Below are positions 17,877 to 27,414 of a stretch of 64,000 bases of DNA, in pieces; the stretch's first letter is position 1, and every line of letters starts with the position of its first letter. A program made the position numbers and the translations under genes. Source of the stretch: Autumnicola tepida (GTDB lineage: Bacteria > Bacteroidota > Bacteroidia > Flavobacteriales > Flavobacteriaceae). The stretch is taken from positions 81,079 through 145,078 of the forward strand of contig NZ_JAVRHQ010000009.1 of assembly GCF_031846485.1 (NCBI RefSeq). Reading direction: 5' to 3'. The notes beneath the pieces were generated by a model, which saw nothing but the letters and a program-made list of their open reading frames with translations, was not told the DNA's origin and made no database searches.

Positions 17877-18617
17877 ATGAAATTACGCGCCGATAAACTT
17901 ATTAAAACTTACAAAGGAAGATCTGTTGTAAAGGGAATTTCCCTTGAGGTAAACCAGGGAGAAATCGTAGGATTGCTGGGCCCTAACGGCGCGGGAAAAA
18001 CCACTTCTTTTTATATGATCGTGGGGCTTATAAAGCCCAATAGTGGAAATATTATCCTGGACAAGGTGAACATTACCAAATTCCCCATGTATAAGCGGGC
18101 GCAAAACGGTATAGGCTACCTTGCCCAGGAAGCTTCGGTTTTCAGGAAACTGAGTATTGAAGATAACATTATGAGCGTGCTGGAACTTACTTCGTTATCA
18201 AAGAAAGAACGCCATCTTAAAATGGAATCTTTAATTGAAGAATTCGGCTTAAACCATATCCGTAAAAACCGGGGAGACCTTTTAAGCGGTGGGGAACGCC
18301 GTAGAACCGAAATCGCCCGGGCCCTGGCCACCGATCCCAAATTTATTCTTTTAGATGAACCTTTTGCGGGAGTAGACCCCGTGGCCGTAGAAGATATTCA
18401 ACGTATTGTCGCGCAGTTGAAAAACAAGAATATCGGCATTCTTATTACCGACCATAACGTGCAGGAAACCCTTGCCATAACAGACCGTACCTACCTTATG
18501 TTTGAAGGTTCTATCCTTAAACACGGGCAGCCTGAAGAACTGGCTGAAGATGAGATGGTTCGTAAAGTTTATTTAGGCAAAAATTTCGAACTTAGGAAAA
18601 AGAAAATCTTCGAATAA
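17877..18617 (+). CDS. lptB: LPS export ABC transporter ATPase LptB
   Basis: This 246-residue ABC ATPase powers lipopolysaccharide extraction from the inner membrane with LptFG. It shows Walker A GPNGAGKT (35-42), Q-loop LAQEASVFRKLS, signature LLSGGERRRTEIARAL, Walker B FILLDEPFAGVDP and the switch His in ITDHN. The specific LptB pattern (KPNSGNIILDKVNITKFPMYKRAQNGIGYLAQE) separates it from other ABC ATPases. Its stop directly abuts the convergent pssA stop. Confidence 0.93.
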   Translation: MKLRADKLIKTYKGRSVVKGISLEVNQGEIVGLLGPNGAGKTTSFYMIVGLIKPNSGNIILDKVNITKFPMYKRAQNGIGYLAQEASVFRKLSIEDNIMSVLELTSLSKKERHLKMESLIEEFGLNHIRKNRGDLLSGGERRRTEIARALATDPKFILLDEPFAGVDPVAVEDIQRIVAQLKNKNIGILITDHNVQETLAITDRTYLMFEGSILKHGQPEELAEDEMVRKVYLGKNFELRKKKIFE

Positions 18618-19379
18618 TCAGGCCGGTTTCTTCTGATCTCCAAAAATAAGCGAGAGCAGGACATAACTTACAATAATTACCGGGATAGCTGCAAACTGCA
18701 GAAAGATTACCAGTAGAAGGCACAACAGGATAAATAAATACCTGAGTTTGTTATGCTGAAAGGACCAGTCGGAGAACTTAAGGGCGAACAATTTTATTTC
18801 AGCATTGAGGAAATAACAACTTACCAGCGTTAGGCCAATAAGAAACCATTCATTCAAAATAAGGGAAGAAACAATTTCTCCCGGCTGATAAGTTAGGATT
18901 AAAGGTAAACTTAGGATAAGAAGGGCGTTAGCAGGCGTAGGAAGACCTATGAAAGAGTCTGTCTGCCTTTCATCTACATTAAATTTCGCCAGCCTGTAGG
19001 CAGAAGCCAGCGTGATCAATAAACCAACAAGAGCGGTGGTATTAAAGTCCCATTCCAGGAAAGAAGTATCTGCAGCCCATTCCGTAGAAATTTCCTGTCC
19101 ACCGCCGGGTAAGGCTTTATTCAGCATCTGGTACATCACAATTCCCGGCACTACCCCGCTGGTTACGGCATCTGCCAGGGAATCCAGCTGCAGCCCAACT
19201 TCGCTTTTTACATCCAGCGCCCTTGCGGCAAGCCCGTCAAAAAAGTCAAAAAATATCCCAAGCGCCACAAAAACGGCTGCCATAATCAGGTGTCCCTGTA
19301 CAGCAAACAGTACGGCAATGGTTCCGCTTAGCAGGTTTAAAAGAGTAATCAGGTTGGGGATATGTTTTTTTAGCACCAT
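18618..19379 (-). CDS. pssA: CDP-diacylglycerol--serine O-phosphatidyltransferase
   Basis: This 253-residue integral membrane enzyme carries the CDP-alcohol phosphotransferase signature DGLAARAL...GLQLDSLAD (about residues 48-70), with Asp and Arg residues for metal and CDP binding. It has seven to eight hydrophobic segments. The C-terminal layout and the opening MVLKKHIPNLITLLNLLSG fit PssA, which makes phosphatidylserine, the precursor of phosphatidylethanolamine. No spacer separates its stop from the lptB stop. Confidence 0.88.
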   Translation of the reverse strand: MVLKKHIPNLITLLNLLSGTIAVLFAVQGHLIMAAVFVALGIFFDFFDGLAARALDVKSEVGLQLDSLADAVTSGVVPGIVMYQMLNKALPGGGQEISTEWAADTSFLEWDFNTTALVGLLITLASAYRLAKFNVDERQTDSFIGLPTPANALLILSLPLILTYQPGEIVSSLILNEWFLIGLTLVSCYFLNAEIKLFALKFSDWSFQHNKLRYLFILLCLLLVIFLQFAAIPVIIVSYVLLSLIFGDQKKPA

Positions 19380-19433
19380 GTTTTTTGTTGTATGAAGATA
19401 CTAATGTAATAATAAATATAAGTTTTAAAGTAC

Positions 19434-19509
19434 GAAGTTAGAAGTACGAGGTTTGAAACCTGGAATTTTCACTATTCACTTCTCACCACATTTCACTATT
19501 TTAACTTTT
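19434..19509. repeat. Heptad-periodic intergenic sequence
   Basis: Between pssA and lnt, four heptads (gaagtta, gaagtac, gaggttt, gaaacct) run at 19434-19461. A second set of TTCACTA-type heptads runs at 19468-19495 and decays after that. Confidence 0.6.
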
Positions 19510-19603
19510 CAATTTCAGCATAATGAAGCTCAGTTTCCTATTTTTGAGGTGTCGCAATTCAATTTCCGACTGATTTTCCTTTATTTATTCGAAAAAAATA
19601 TAA

Positions 19604-21190
19604 ATGAAACAACTTGCTCTCACGGTTTTAAGTGGACTACTTCTTGCCATGGGTTGGCCAACCTACGGTTTTCCTTTTTTACTCTTTATTGCCTTTGTAC
19701 CGCTGCTTTTCGCAGAATTTCAAATCAGGAATTTTTCAAAAAAATCAATTAAGCTGAAAGTATTCGGGACGGCTTACCTAACGTTTTTCATCTGGAACCT
19801 TATCACCACGTACTGGATCTGGTTTTCCACTCCCTTTGGCGGCGTTTTTGCCATTCTTGCCAATTCCCTGTTGATGAGCATTGCTTTTCTTATTTATCAC
19901 ATTGTTGCCAAGCGTACAGGTTTTTCAGCAGCTGCCACCTTCCTGGTCAGTTTCTGGATGGTTTTTGAACAGCTACACCTTAACTGGGATTTTTCCTGGC
20001 CCTGGCTAAACCTGGGCAACGGGTTCTCTGGATATCACAACCTTATCCAATGGTATGAATATACCGGCACTTTTGGCGGAACCCTCTGGATCTGGCTGGC
20101 CAATATTGCTGTTTATAAAGCCCTGCTCCTTTTCAGGGAATTTAAAGATAAAGCCATTATTTACCGCGGAATTATAAAACTGGGGCTGATAATAGCAATT
20201 CCCATAGCTCTTTCTTACCTGATAAGGAACAATTATAAAATGCCCGCCGCAACCATGGAAGCGGTCATTTTACAGCCCAATATCAATCCTTATACTGAAA
20301 AATATAACACCACCGATACCCGCATTGGAGAACTATTGACAGATTTAAGCAAGGAAAAAGTAACAGATTCCACCGCGCTTGTTGTTGCCCCGGAAACTGT
20401 TTTTGCTGACGGTACTGTTTTATCAGAATTTGAAAATTCTGAAGCCGCCTTTTTTGGCAGGCAACTGGTAAGAAAACATGAAAATCTGAGCTTTCTTGGC
20501 GGAATTTCTTTCTTTCAGCGCTTTAGCGATCCTGCGCTGGTAAAACCACAAAGCAACCAGATTGGCATAAACGACTGGTATGATGATTATAATTCGGCAT
20601 TTTTGATAAGCAACTTTAAACAAGCGCAGCTTTATCATAAATCCAAACTTGTGGTGGGTGTGGAGAATTTTCCTTATCAAAGTGTGCTACGCCCAATCCT
20701 GGGAGATATTATGATAGACCTTGGCGGAACGGTAGCCATGAAAACCACGCAGCCAGACCGGGAAGTTTTTCAGCTGGATAATGGCGAGCTTACTGCCCCT
20801 ATTATTTGCTACGAATCGGTTTACGGGGAATATGTAACGGGATATGTGCGCAACGGAGCCCAGTTTCTTACTATTATTACCAACGACGCCTGGTGGGGCG
20901 ATACCCAGGGCCATAAACAACACCTCAGTTATTCTAAGCTAAGAGCTATAGAAAACAGGAAAGCGGTGGTTAGGAGCGCCAATACCGGTATTTCCGCTTT
21001 TATTAATCCCCTGGGGGATATTGAAAAAAGCCTGGGTTATGAAAAAAGAGGAAGCCTTAAAAATGATGTTATTATAAATGATGAGCAAACATTCTACGTG
21101 AAGTATGGAAACTATATCGCCAGGATCGCGCAATTTCTTGCTTTGTTTATCTTTCTTTTCGCTATGGTTAAGTACAGGAGAAAACGCTAA
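19604..21190 (+). CDS. lnt: Apolipoprotein N-acyltransferase
   Basis: This 528-residue protein has about six to seven N-terminal membrane segments (to about residue 215) and a periplasmic nitrilase-fold domain. The catalytic triad is visible as Glu in VAPETVF, Lys in YHKSKLVVGVENFP and Cys in PIICYESVYGEY. Lnt adds the third acyl chain to lipoproteins, consistent with the many lipoproteins in this window. The ATG at 19604 begins the first hydrophobic segment. Confidence 0.92.
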   Translation: MKQLALTVLSGLLLAMGWPTYGFPFLLFIAFVPLLFAEFQIRNFSKKSIKLKVFGTAYLTFFIWNLITTYWIWFSTPFGGVFAILANSLLMSIAFLIYHIVAKRTGFSAAATFLVSFWMVFEQLHLNWDFSWPWLNLGNGFSGYHNLIQWYEYTGTFGGTLWIWLANIAVYKALLLFREFKDKAIIYRGIIKLGLIIAIPIALSYLIRNNYKMPAATMEAVILQPNINPYTEKYNTTDTRIGELLTDLSKEKVTDSTALVVAPETVFADGTVLSEFENSEAAFFGRQLVRKHENLSFLGGISFFQRFSDPALVKPQSNQIGINDWYDDYNSAFLISNFKQAQLYHKSKLVVGVENFPYQSVLRPILGDIMIDLGGTVAMKTTQPDREVFQLDNGELTAPIICYESVYGEYVTGYVRNGAQFLTIITNDAWWGDTQGHKQHLSYSKLRAIENRKAVVRSANTGISAFINPLGDIEKSLGYEKRGSLKNDVIINDEQTFYVKYGNYIARIAQFLALFIFLFAMVKYRRKR

Positions 21191-21205
21191 GGTAAAGAGA
21201 CTTTA

Positions 21206-21268
21206 GACGGTAGGTGGTAGGCTTTAGATAGTAGACTGTAGACTGTAGACTGTAGACTGTAGACTGTC
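21206..21268. repeat. Nine consecutive heptads ending in perfect GACTGTA repeats
   Basis: Starting 15 bp after the lnt stop, nine 7-mers keep phase: gacggta, ggtggta, ggcttta, gatagta, four gactgta and gactgtc. Phase is retained from degenerate to perfect units, which indicates tandem growth rather than chance. Confidence 0.85.
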
Positions 21269-21420
21269 AAAAGTAACTCAGGAACTTTTTCTTTTTGACT
21301 CATTCACTCTTTAATTTAGATTATTTTAAATGCTGAATTTTAAATATTGAATTGACTTTTATTAACCATTGCAATAGTCAATTCTCAATCCTTTGTGAAA
21401 GGACGGGCGATTTTTCCGCT

Positions 21421-21557
21421 CTCCACTTCCACTATTCCCTTCTCACTCTTCACTAATTCTCCCGCAGATCACGCAGATTTCCGCAGATCCAACTCACCAC
21501 GTTCCACAAAATTTCAACTTCTAACTTCCCACTTCTAACTTCTAACTTCACACTATT
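21421..21557. repeat. Heptads and 9-mer CCGCAGAT repeats between lnt and the sugar transferase gene
   Basis: The 362 bp gap 21191-21552 holds no gene. Besides the array at 21206-21268, it has TTCACTA-type heptads at 21421-21462, a CCCGCAGAT-type 9-10-mer repeat at about 21466-21490 (same family as in the 12 kb array) and AACTTCT-type heptads at 21516-21557. The last set runs across the stop codon of the minus-strand sugar transferase (21553-21555). Confidence 0.7.
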
Positions 21558-22953
21558 GTCCTCTAAAAAACAAAACCGTACTGCAGGTTTTCAGAAGGAT
21601 ATTCAGGTCCAGAAAAATGCCACGGTGTTTGATATAGTAAAGATCGTACTGTAGTTTTTCCAGGCTATCGGTATGGGAAGTACCATAATTCGCCATTACC
21701 TGGGCCCAGCCGGTAAGTCCCGGTTTTATCACGTGCCGGGTTTCATAAAAAGGAATGATCTGTGACAATTCTTTAACAAAAACAGGACGTTCCGGCCTGG
21801 GGCCAATAATACTCATATCCCCTTTCAGCACATTATAGAACTGCGGGATCTCATCTAATCTCGACCTCCTCAAAAATTTTCCGAATTTAGTAATGCGGTA
21901 ATCATTTTTTTGCGCGTATTGGGGGCCGCTATGTTCCGCATCATGCCGCATAGTCCTTAACTTCAGAATTTTGAAGACATGGCCGTTTTTTCCGATCCTG
22001 TCCTGGGAGTATAAGAGCTGCCCCCTGTTCCCCAGCATATTTCCAATTAAGATCAGAGGTAAAAGCAACAAACCTACAGCCATTCCTACAAAGGCGATCA
22101 GTACATCAAAAAAACGAAATACCAGCGTGTAGAATTTATTCGCGTTATTACGGCTAAAAGGAAAGTACCTGTAGAAATCCTTATCTACATTTTCCACCGG
22201 AATGCGCTGCGTTAATTCTTCATAAACCTGGGTATAATCTTTAATAGGAAAACCTCTCGTCAACAATTCGTACAACTTGTTATAAAGCGGCAGCATCAGG
22301 CCTTTGCGATACGCGCTGGCTACGACTATTTCGCTGATATGGTTTTCAGGAACAATATCCGGGAGCTCATCTACATGGAATTCTTTCAAATTATGTGTGT
22401 CCAGCCCGGCTTTAACCTGATTGTCTGTATTTATAAACCCTACAATATGGTAGTTGGGATCGGTTTTCTGAAGGGCTTCCACGATAAGTTTAATGTCGAA
22501 AGAATCCCCAACCACCAATACCCGTTTGTAAAATCTTGGAGTAGTAATCAGGTTTATATACGCAATCCTCCAGGTGAGCAGCGCGCCGGCAATGGAAAGA
22601 AAAAAAAACAGGATCTGCAGTCGGTTTTCCGGCAGGCTTGGAGTGAAGTATGGCGTAAGCATGTAAAACAGTACGGTGGTTGATGTGGTTAAAATCACAT
22701 TTTTAAGCACACTATCTATCCTGCTGGCCTTCTGAAGGTCGTAAAGTTCAAAAACCGTGGAAAAGAAATTTAAAAAAAGGATTAGTACCAGGGTCCAGAT
22801 CCAATATTGGGAATCGATCCGGAAGTAATCAAATTCAAAGATGATCCCTACGATACTCAGGGTAAATAGAACTACGATATTGTCAAATAAGCGCAGAAGC
22901 ACCCGGCGTTCAGAGATTTCAAAATGTAGTAATGGCTTTTCAGACATATTCAT
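21553..22953 (-). CDS. Undecaprenyl-phosphate sugar-1-phosphate transferase (WcaJ/WbaP-like)
   Basis: This 466-residue protein has four to five N-terminal spans, a CoA-binding-like middle domain (RVLVVGDSFDIK, about 145-160) and the C-terminal bacterial sugar transferase domain with KILKLRTMRHDAE, RLDEIPQFYNVLKGDMSIIGPRPERP and KPGLTGWAQVM. It loads the first sugar phosphate onto polyprenyl phosphate and so starts a glycan repeat or chain. It is the last gene of the minus-strand glycan locus, next to housekeeping lnt. The sugar is unknown. Confidence 0.9.
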   Translation of the reverse strand: MNMSEKPLLHFEISERRVLLRLFDNIVVLFTLSIVGIIFEFDYFRIDSQYWIWTLVLILFLNFFSTVFELYDLQKASRIDSVLKNVILTTSTTVLFYMLTPYFTPSLPENRLQILFFFLSIAGALLTWRIAYINLITTPRFYKRVLVVGDSFDIKLIVEALQKTDPNYHIVGFINTDNQVKAGLDTHNLKEFHVDELPDIVPENHISEIVVASAYRKGLMLPLYNKLYELLTRGFPIKDYTQVYEELTQRIPVENVDKDFYRYFPFSRNNANKFYTLVFRFFDVLIAFVGMAVGLLLLPLILIGNMLGNRGQLLYSQDRIGKNGHVFKILKLRTMRHDAEHSGPQYAQKNDYRITKFGKFLRRSRLDEIPQFYNVLKGDMSIIGPRPERPVFVKELSQIIPFYETRHVIKPGLTGWAQVMANYGTSHTDSLEKLQYDLYYIKHRGIFLDLNILLKTCSTVLFFRGQ

Positions 22954-22982
22954 TATTCTGGCTGGGGCCTAATATAAAAATT

Positions 22983-23990
22983 TCAGCTAAGTACCTGCAA
23001 CCAATCCTGCTTAACTATTTCCCAATCGAATTTTTCAACTTTATTACGGGCGGCAGCACTCATTTTTTCAGCTTTTCCAGGGTTTCCTAATAAAAATTTG
23101 ACAGCGGCGGCCGCAGCTTCAGCATTTTTATTCACTAGTATACCTTCCCTCCCGTCTTGCACCAGGTAAGGCATGCCTCCAACATTTGTGGAGATTACCG
23201 GCAGCCCCAGTGCCATGGCTTCTATAACGCTTACAGGAGTATTGTCTATAGCAGAGGTGTTCAGAAAGATACTAAATTCTGCTGCCAGTGCTATCCATTC
23301 CTGTTTTTCAAGTTTTCCCGTAAAAACTACCGGTAAATTCTTCTCTTCCGCATAATCCCTGCAGCTTTCAAAAGTATCATCCTTAGAGCTGCCTACCATA
23401 CATAAACTGGCATCTGGAAATTCAGACAGCAGCAGCTCCAGGGTTTTTACCGCCATAAGCGGATTATATATTTCAGCAAAAGAGCGTACCCAAAGGATTT
23501 TTGGCTGAAGTTTTTTTCTAAGTTTGAACCTGTAATTTCCCAATTCCACCGGGTTGGGAATATACTTTACATTTTTAAATCCGCTTTGGCTAAACTTCTC
23601 CAGCAAATATCGGGAAGGGGCGATATTTATAAATGCATTTTCAAAGAAATTCCTGCTGACCTTCTTATTCTTCTGAAGCCTATGTGGCAAATTTCCCCCA
23701 TGAAGAATAGGAATATATTTTATCCCCAAAAGCCTGCACATTTTTCCCGACAGAACCGCGTACCAGAAATTTTGGGTGCTGTAGGTATCAATCAAAACAA
23801 ACCCTGCTCTTTTTCCAGCCCTTGAAATAGTAAGGAGCATATCCAACAATCTGGAAATTTTGTTTCTTTTAGTAGAAGCTGCAGTTATCTGGAAACCTTC
23901 TTTCCGAAAAAGCGGGGAAAGCACATCGATAGTTGTGGGGGAGGCGCCTTGTTTTTCCAGCTTATTACCAATATAGATAATGCGCTTCAC
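22983..23990 (-). CDS. Family 4 glycosyltransferase (tandem paralogue B)
   Basis: GT-B glycosyltransferase with the C-terminal donor-site pattern SVIEAMALGLPVISTNVGG and an N-terminal acceptor domain. I chose the GTG at 23990, giving VKRIIYIGNKLEKQ, because it aligns with MTKRILYIGNDLQL of the neighbouring paralogue and lies 8 bp after its stop. The longer frame to 24041 would add 17 residues overlapping that gene. It shares matching blocks along its whole length with the gene at 23999 (RAGFVLIDTYSTQNFWYA versus TDVVLIDTYGAMNFYYA). Confidence 0.85.
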   Translation of the reverse strand: MKRIIYIGNKLEKQGASPTTIDVLSPLFRKEGFQITAASTKRNKISRLLDMLLTISRAGKRAGFVLIDTYSTQNFWYAVLSGKMCRLLGIKYIPILHGGNLPHRLQKNKKVSRNFFENAFINIAPSRYLLEKFSQSGFKNVKYIPNPVELGNYRFKLRKKLQPKILWVRSFAEIYNPLMAVKTLELLLSEFPDASLCMVGSSKDDTFESCRDYAEEKNLPVVFTGKLEKQEWIALAAEFSIFLNTSAIDNTPVSVIEAMALGLPVISTNVGGMPYLVQDGREGILVNKNAEAAAAAVKFLLGNPGKAEKMSAAARNKVEKFDWEIVKQDWLQVLS

Positions 23991-23998
23991 AGGAGACT

Positions 23999-25012
23999 TC
24001 AATTCAGCACCCGGTTCCACTCCGTTTTCACCCTTTCCCAATCGAAGTTTTCCACCTTTTTTCTTGCTGCACTACAGATATCCGTAGCCTTACTGGGATC
24101 TTCTATTAAATCTGAAATTGCCCCGGCCATCGCCTTTGGATCATTTTCGGGCACCAAAATTCCATCCTTTTCATGCGCAATAAGCAGCGGCATTCCGCCT
24201 ACGTTGGTAGAGACCACCGCGAGGCCCAGGCTCATCGCTTCTATTACGCTAATCGGGGTATTATCTATAGTGGTGGTATTAATAAAAAAATCATAGTCTT
24301 TAGAAAGTTCAGCCCAATCCTCTTTTTCAAGTTTCCCGGTAAAACGAACAGGCAGTTTATGCTTTCGCACATAAGATTTGCAGGTTTGCATACTCCCGTC
24401 CTTATCCGGCCCCACCATACACAGCTCGGCATCGGGATAAGTGCGAAATAACTGCACCAACACTTTTAAAGCCAGGAGGGGATTATATCTTTTCTGAAAG
24501 CGCCTTACCCATAACAGCCGCGGGCGAAAATTCTTCCGTTCTTTAAAGGGGTAATTTTCCATCTGAATGGCATTGGGAACAATTTTAATATTTTTGAAGC
24601 CCTTATTTTTAAAAATATCATATAAAAAATGGGAAGGCGCCACGTTCACTTTGGCATTTCCAAAAAGTTTCCTGCTGTAAGATTCTGAATCATGAAGCCT
24701 CTCCGGCAGGTTTCCGCCGTGAAGAATAGGGATATAATCCAGGTTATAGTGATCACAGGTTTTTCCAACCAGGTAAGCATAGTAAAAGTTCATGGCCCCG
24801 TAGGTGTCGATAAGCACCACATCAGTCTTTTTATGATGCCTGGCCACCATCGCGAGCATTTCAACCAAACGCAAACCTTTATTGCTTCGGGTGGAAGCCG
24901 TTTTCACCTCGTACCCCTCCCTTTCCAGCATCTTGCTCAAAAAAGAAATATAAGTAGCGGTAAAGCTGTTAAGCTGTAAGTCGTTTCCTATGTACAGGAT
25001 CCTTTTTGTCAT
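23999..25012 (-). CDS. Family 4 glycosyltransferase (tandem paralogue A)
   Basis: This 337-residue GT-B enzyme is the tandem paralogue of the next gene. It has YIPILHGGNLPERL in the N-terminal domain, PRLLWVRRFQKRYNPLLALKVL at the domain junction and SVIEAMSLGLAVVSTNVGGMP at the donor site. It likely adds a sugar to the lipid-linked glycan at the cytoplasmic face. Its ATG lies inside the last 44 bp of the O-antigen polymerase/ligase-like gene. Confidence 0.87.
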   Translation of the reverse strand: MTKRILYIGNDLQLNSFTATYISFLSKMLEREGYEVKTASTRSNKGLRLVEMLAMVARHHKKTDVVLIDTYGAMNFYYAYLVGKTCDHYNLDYIPILHGGNLPERLHDSESYSRKLFGNAKVNVAPSHFLYDIFKNKGFKNIKIVPNAIQMENYPFKERKNFRPRLLWVRRFQKRYNPLLALKVLVQLFRTYPDAELCMVGPDKDGSMQTCKSYVRKHKLPVRFTGKLEKEDWAELSKDYDFFINTTTIDNTPISVIEAMSLGLAVVSTNVGGMPLLIAHEKDGILVPENDPKAMAGAISDLIEDPSKATDICSAARKKVENFDWERVKTEWNRVLN

Positions 25013-26273
25013 CTACAATATATAATAATGCAAGCCCGTAAACAAAGCCAGGCAAAGCGATTCGCATAGCGGAATGGTTTATCGTAAGAAACCAAAAGGC
25101 TAAGAACGCTAAAAAATAATAATTGTTCCTAAATTTAGTCCAAAATATAATGGGAACAAAAATAAGTATTAATAAAGCTGCCAGTCCAAGCAGCCCATGT
25201 TCCGATAAAAGCCGGCTTACCTCATTATGAGATGCGGTTTCTATACCGGTTTCCTCCATGCGGAATTCCTTGGCTTTCCCTACTCCGACTCCTATTATTG
25301 GATTATTATAAAAACCCTGCAATTCTGTAATAATTAACTCGGCTCTTCCTGTTGTTATATCATCTTCCAGTTTCCCTGACGCATCTCTGTTGGTATATCT
25401 GTAAGTAATAAGTCCGCGGGTTTGGATAGTAACAAAAGACCAAATGGCAACAACAGTAAAAACAAGAATGGCAATCTTTCTGATTAGCCTGGACTGCCCG
25501 GGAGAATTCTGTTTTAAAAAATAAATTAACAAAAATGCAATAATACAGGCAACAGCCGTTAAAACTCCGCCTCTGGAAAAAGTGACCACCGCACGATAGC
25601 TGAATAAAGCCATTAATGCAAGATCTACCATGTTTATAATTTTATTCTTTACAGTAAATAACCTGGTGCAAACCAAAAATGCCCCTAAACCCATGACTGT
25701 AGATATCTGGTTAGGACCGTAGCCTCCCGACGCTGCGTAATTGGAATTAGTTCCAGACATAAGTGCCTCTCCAATACTTGGAGTATAAAAATACAGGTAG
25801 GCCATATTGGCCACCAAAGGAAGAAGAAGCATCAGAATCAGGTATTCAAACTGAAGACGGGAAATTTTCTTATAATAACAATATAAAGCCGAAACCCCCA
25901 AACAAAAGGGACCACTTAGATTAAAGGCGATAGCTTTCCTGAAGACTACGTTATAGTCAAGCGTTTGAGAGGCGACTACAATTCCCGGTATCAAAATTAG
26001 CAGATAGATCCAGAAGGGAATTGTCTTGGATGATGCTCCTTTATAAAACATCCCGATAAGAAGAAATAAAATCACAGAATATTTCCCCGTTTCATAAAAT
26101 ACCATTCCGCCGTTCATACGAAAAAACACCTCTGCACCGGCAATATAAGCAGCAGCCATTAAAGCCTCATTATTCCTGTTATCTTTTATAATCACATAAA
26201 ATAATGCAAAACCTAAAACAGCAAAAAGCAGAATTTCTGCCATAGGCCTGTACAGGTAAACCAGAAATCCCAT
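24969..26273 (-). CDS. O-antigen polymerase/ligase-like membrane protein (Wzy/WaaL superfamily)
   Basis: This ~434-residue polytopic protein has about 11-12 hydrophobic segments and a periplasmic loop with RGLITYRYTNRDASGKLEDDITTGRAELIITELQGF followed by GVGVGKAKEFRMEETGIETASHNEVSRLLSEHGLLG. The R-GR and SHNEV patterns are typical of the O-antigen ligase (Wzy_C) family. I use the ATG at 26273 rather than a GTG six bases earlier. Sequence alone does not separate polymerase from ligase; the adjacent ABC exporter and lack of a flippase favour ligase. The upstream gap is 67 bp. Confidence 0.8.
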   Translation of the reverse strand: MGFLVYLYRPMAEILLFAVLGFALFYVIIKDNRNNEALMAAAYIAGAEVFFRMNGGMVFYETGKYSVILFLLIGMFYKGASSKTIPFWIYLLILIPGIVVASQTLDYNVVFRKAIAFNLSGPFCLGVSALYCYYKKISRLQFEYLILMLLLPLVANMAYLYFYTPSIGEALMSGTNSNYAASGGYGPNQISTVMGLGAFLVCTRLFTVKNKIINMVDLALMALFSYRAVVTFSRGGVLTAVACIIAFLLIYFLKQNSPGQSRLIRKIAILVFTVVAIWSFVTIQTRGLITYRYTNRDASGKLEDDITTGRAELIITELQGFYNNPIIGVGVGKAKEFRMEETGIETASHNEVSRLLSEHGLLGLAALLILIFVPIIFWTKFRNNYYFLAFLAFWFLTINHSAMRIALPGFVYGLALLYIVDDKKDPVHRKRLTA

Positions 26274-26340
26274 TAGCACATGCCCCAGGATTAGTTGAAA
26301 ATATGATATGTGGTTTAGAGTTTTTATTTGCCTGTTGTTT

Positions 26341-27414
26341 TTAAAGCTCCTGATAAAATTTCAGAATTTTGCGAATGACTGCCTTTTCTGAGAATTCCTT
26401 TAAGACTGAATCCTGAAGCTTTGCAGCATCTACTTTTCTTTTCTTTTCGTTGTTATAATACTTTACTACAGCTTCTGCAAGTTGACTGGGGTTTCCACTC
26501 GCTACCAGCTTTCCATATTTTCCTACCACTCTGGAACATTCTCCAACATTAGTTACTACCACCGGCAGACCAGCTCCCGCATATTCTAAAAGTGCCAAAG
26601 GTAAACCTTCTGATCGTGAAGATAAAACCCCGAGATCGGCTTCATGAAGGAAGACAATTATATCAGGTTGTTCTCCATAATAAAATATGCTCCCATTCTC
26701 TGAAGAATTTTTAAAGGCCTCCTTTAATTTCCGGGAATAAGCGCTATCAGGATCATAACCTACTAAATGAAGACTGGCAGGAATTTTTTGATCAATTATT
26801 TTGAAGGCCTTTAACAATGTATAATGATCCTTCTGCTGTCTCAAATTTGCCACACAAATAATCTTAAAATCACTATTATTTCCTTTCAGTTTTTCTGCGG
26901 AAGGTCTTTTAAAATTATTTTCACTAATAAAATTATTGAAAATCTTCACATTCCTGCACCTTAAATTTTCCAGCGCCCAGCTTTGCAGATTTTTATTTAC
27001 GCTAATAATACCATTGAAATAGCCGGAAAAAAACTGAAGCGCTTTTTTGGGTCTTTTTTTCAGAAACTCGCTGTTCCCATAGTGATCATGCCACACGATC
27101 TTCAGCGATCTTCTTCTGAAAATTTTGATTAGTGTTACGAGAAACCATGAAGAACTGTGTGCGTGAACTATAGTGATCTTATTTTTATCGATATATTCAG
27201 CCAATTTTTGAAAAGCCCGAAAATCAAAAGTACCTGACTTCTCTAAAAAAAGATAGGGAACATCTGGAGATACTTTATCTTTTAAAACCCCTTCTCTTCG
27301 GGTACAGCAAAGATGAGATTCTTCCACTTTCCCTGCCAGTGCATTGGCATAATTCAGGGCCATGCGCTCTGCTCCACCCGCTTCCAGGGTATCGATTACC
27401 TGAAGGATTTTCAT
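26341..27414 (-). CDS. Family 4 glycosyltransferase
   Basis: This 357-residue GT-B enzyme opens with MKILQVIDTLEAGGAERMALNYANAL, the phosphate-clamp Gly-rich N-terminus of GT4. A His-rich acceptor region (IVHAHSSSWFLVT, IVWHDHYG) and the donor site SRSEGLPLALLEYAGAGLPVVVTNVGE follow. The start overlaps the preceding stop in an ATGA arrangement. Donor and acceptor are unknown. Confidence 0.88.
   Translation of the reverse strand: MKILQVIDTLEAGGAERMALNYANALAGKVEESHLCCTRREGVLKDKVSPDVPYLFLEKSGTFDFRAFQKLAEYIDKNKITIVHAHSSSWFLVTLIKIFRRRSLKIVWHDHYGNSEFLKKRPKKALQFFSGYFNGIISVNKNLQSWALENLRCRNVKIFNNFISENNFKRPSAEKLKGNNSDFKIICVANLRQQKDHYTLLKAFKIIDQKIPASLHLVGYDPDSAYSRKLKEAFKNSSENGSIFYYGEQPDIIVFLHEADLGVLSSRSEGLPLALLEYAGAGLPVVVTNVGECSRVVGKYGKLVASGNPSQLAEAVVKYYNNEKKRKVDAAKLQDSVLKEFSEKAVIRKILKFYQEL

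Noticed and set aside
24969..25012. The 44 bp overlap taken as a sign of a frameshift or wrong start
   Set aside because: Both frames have good family fits at the overlap and no better start for the downstream gene, so the overlap is accepted.
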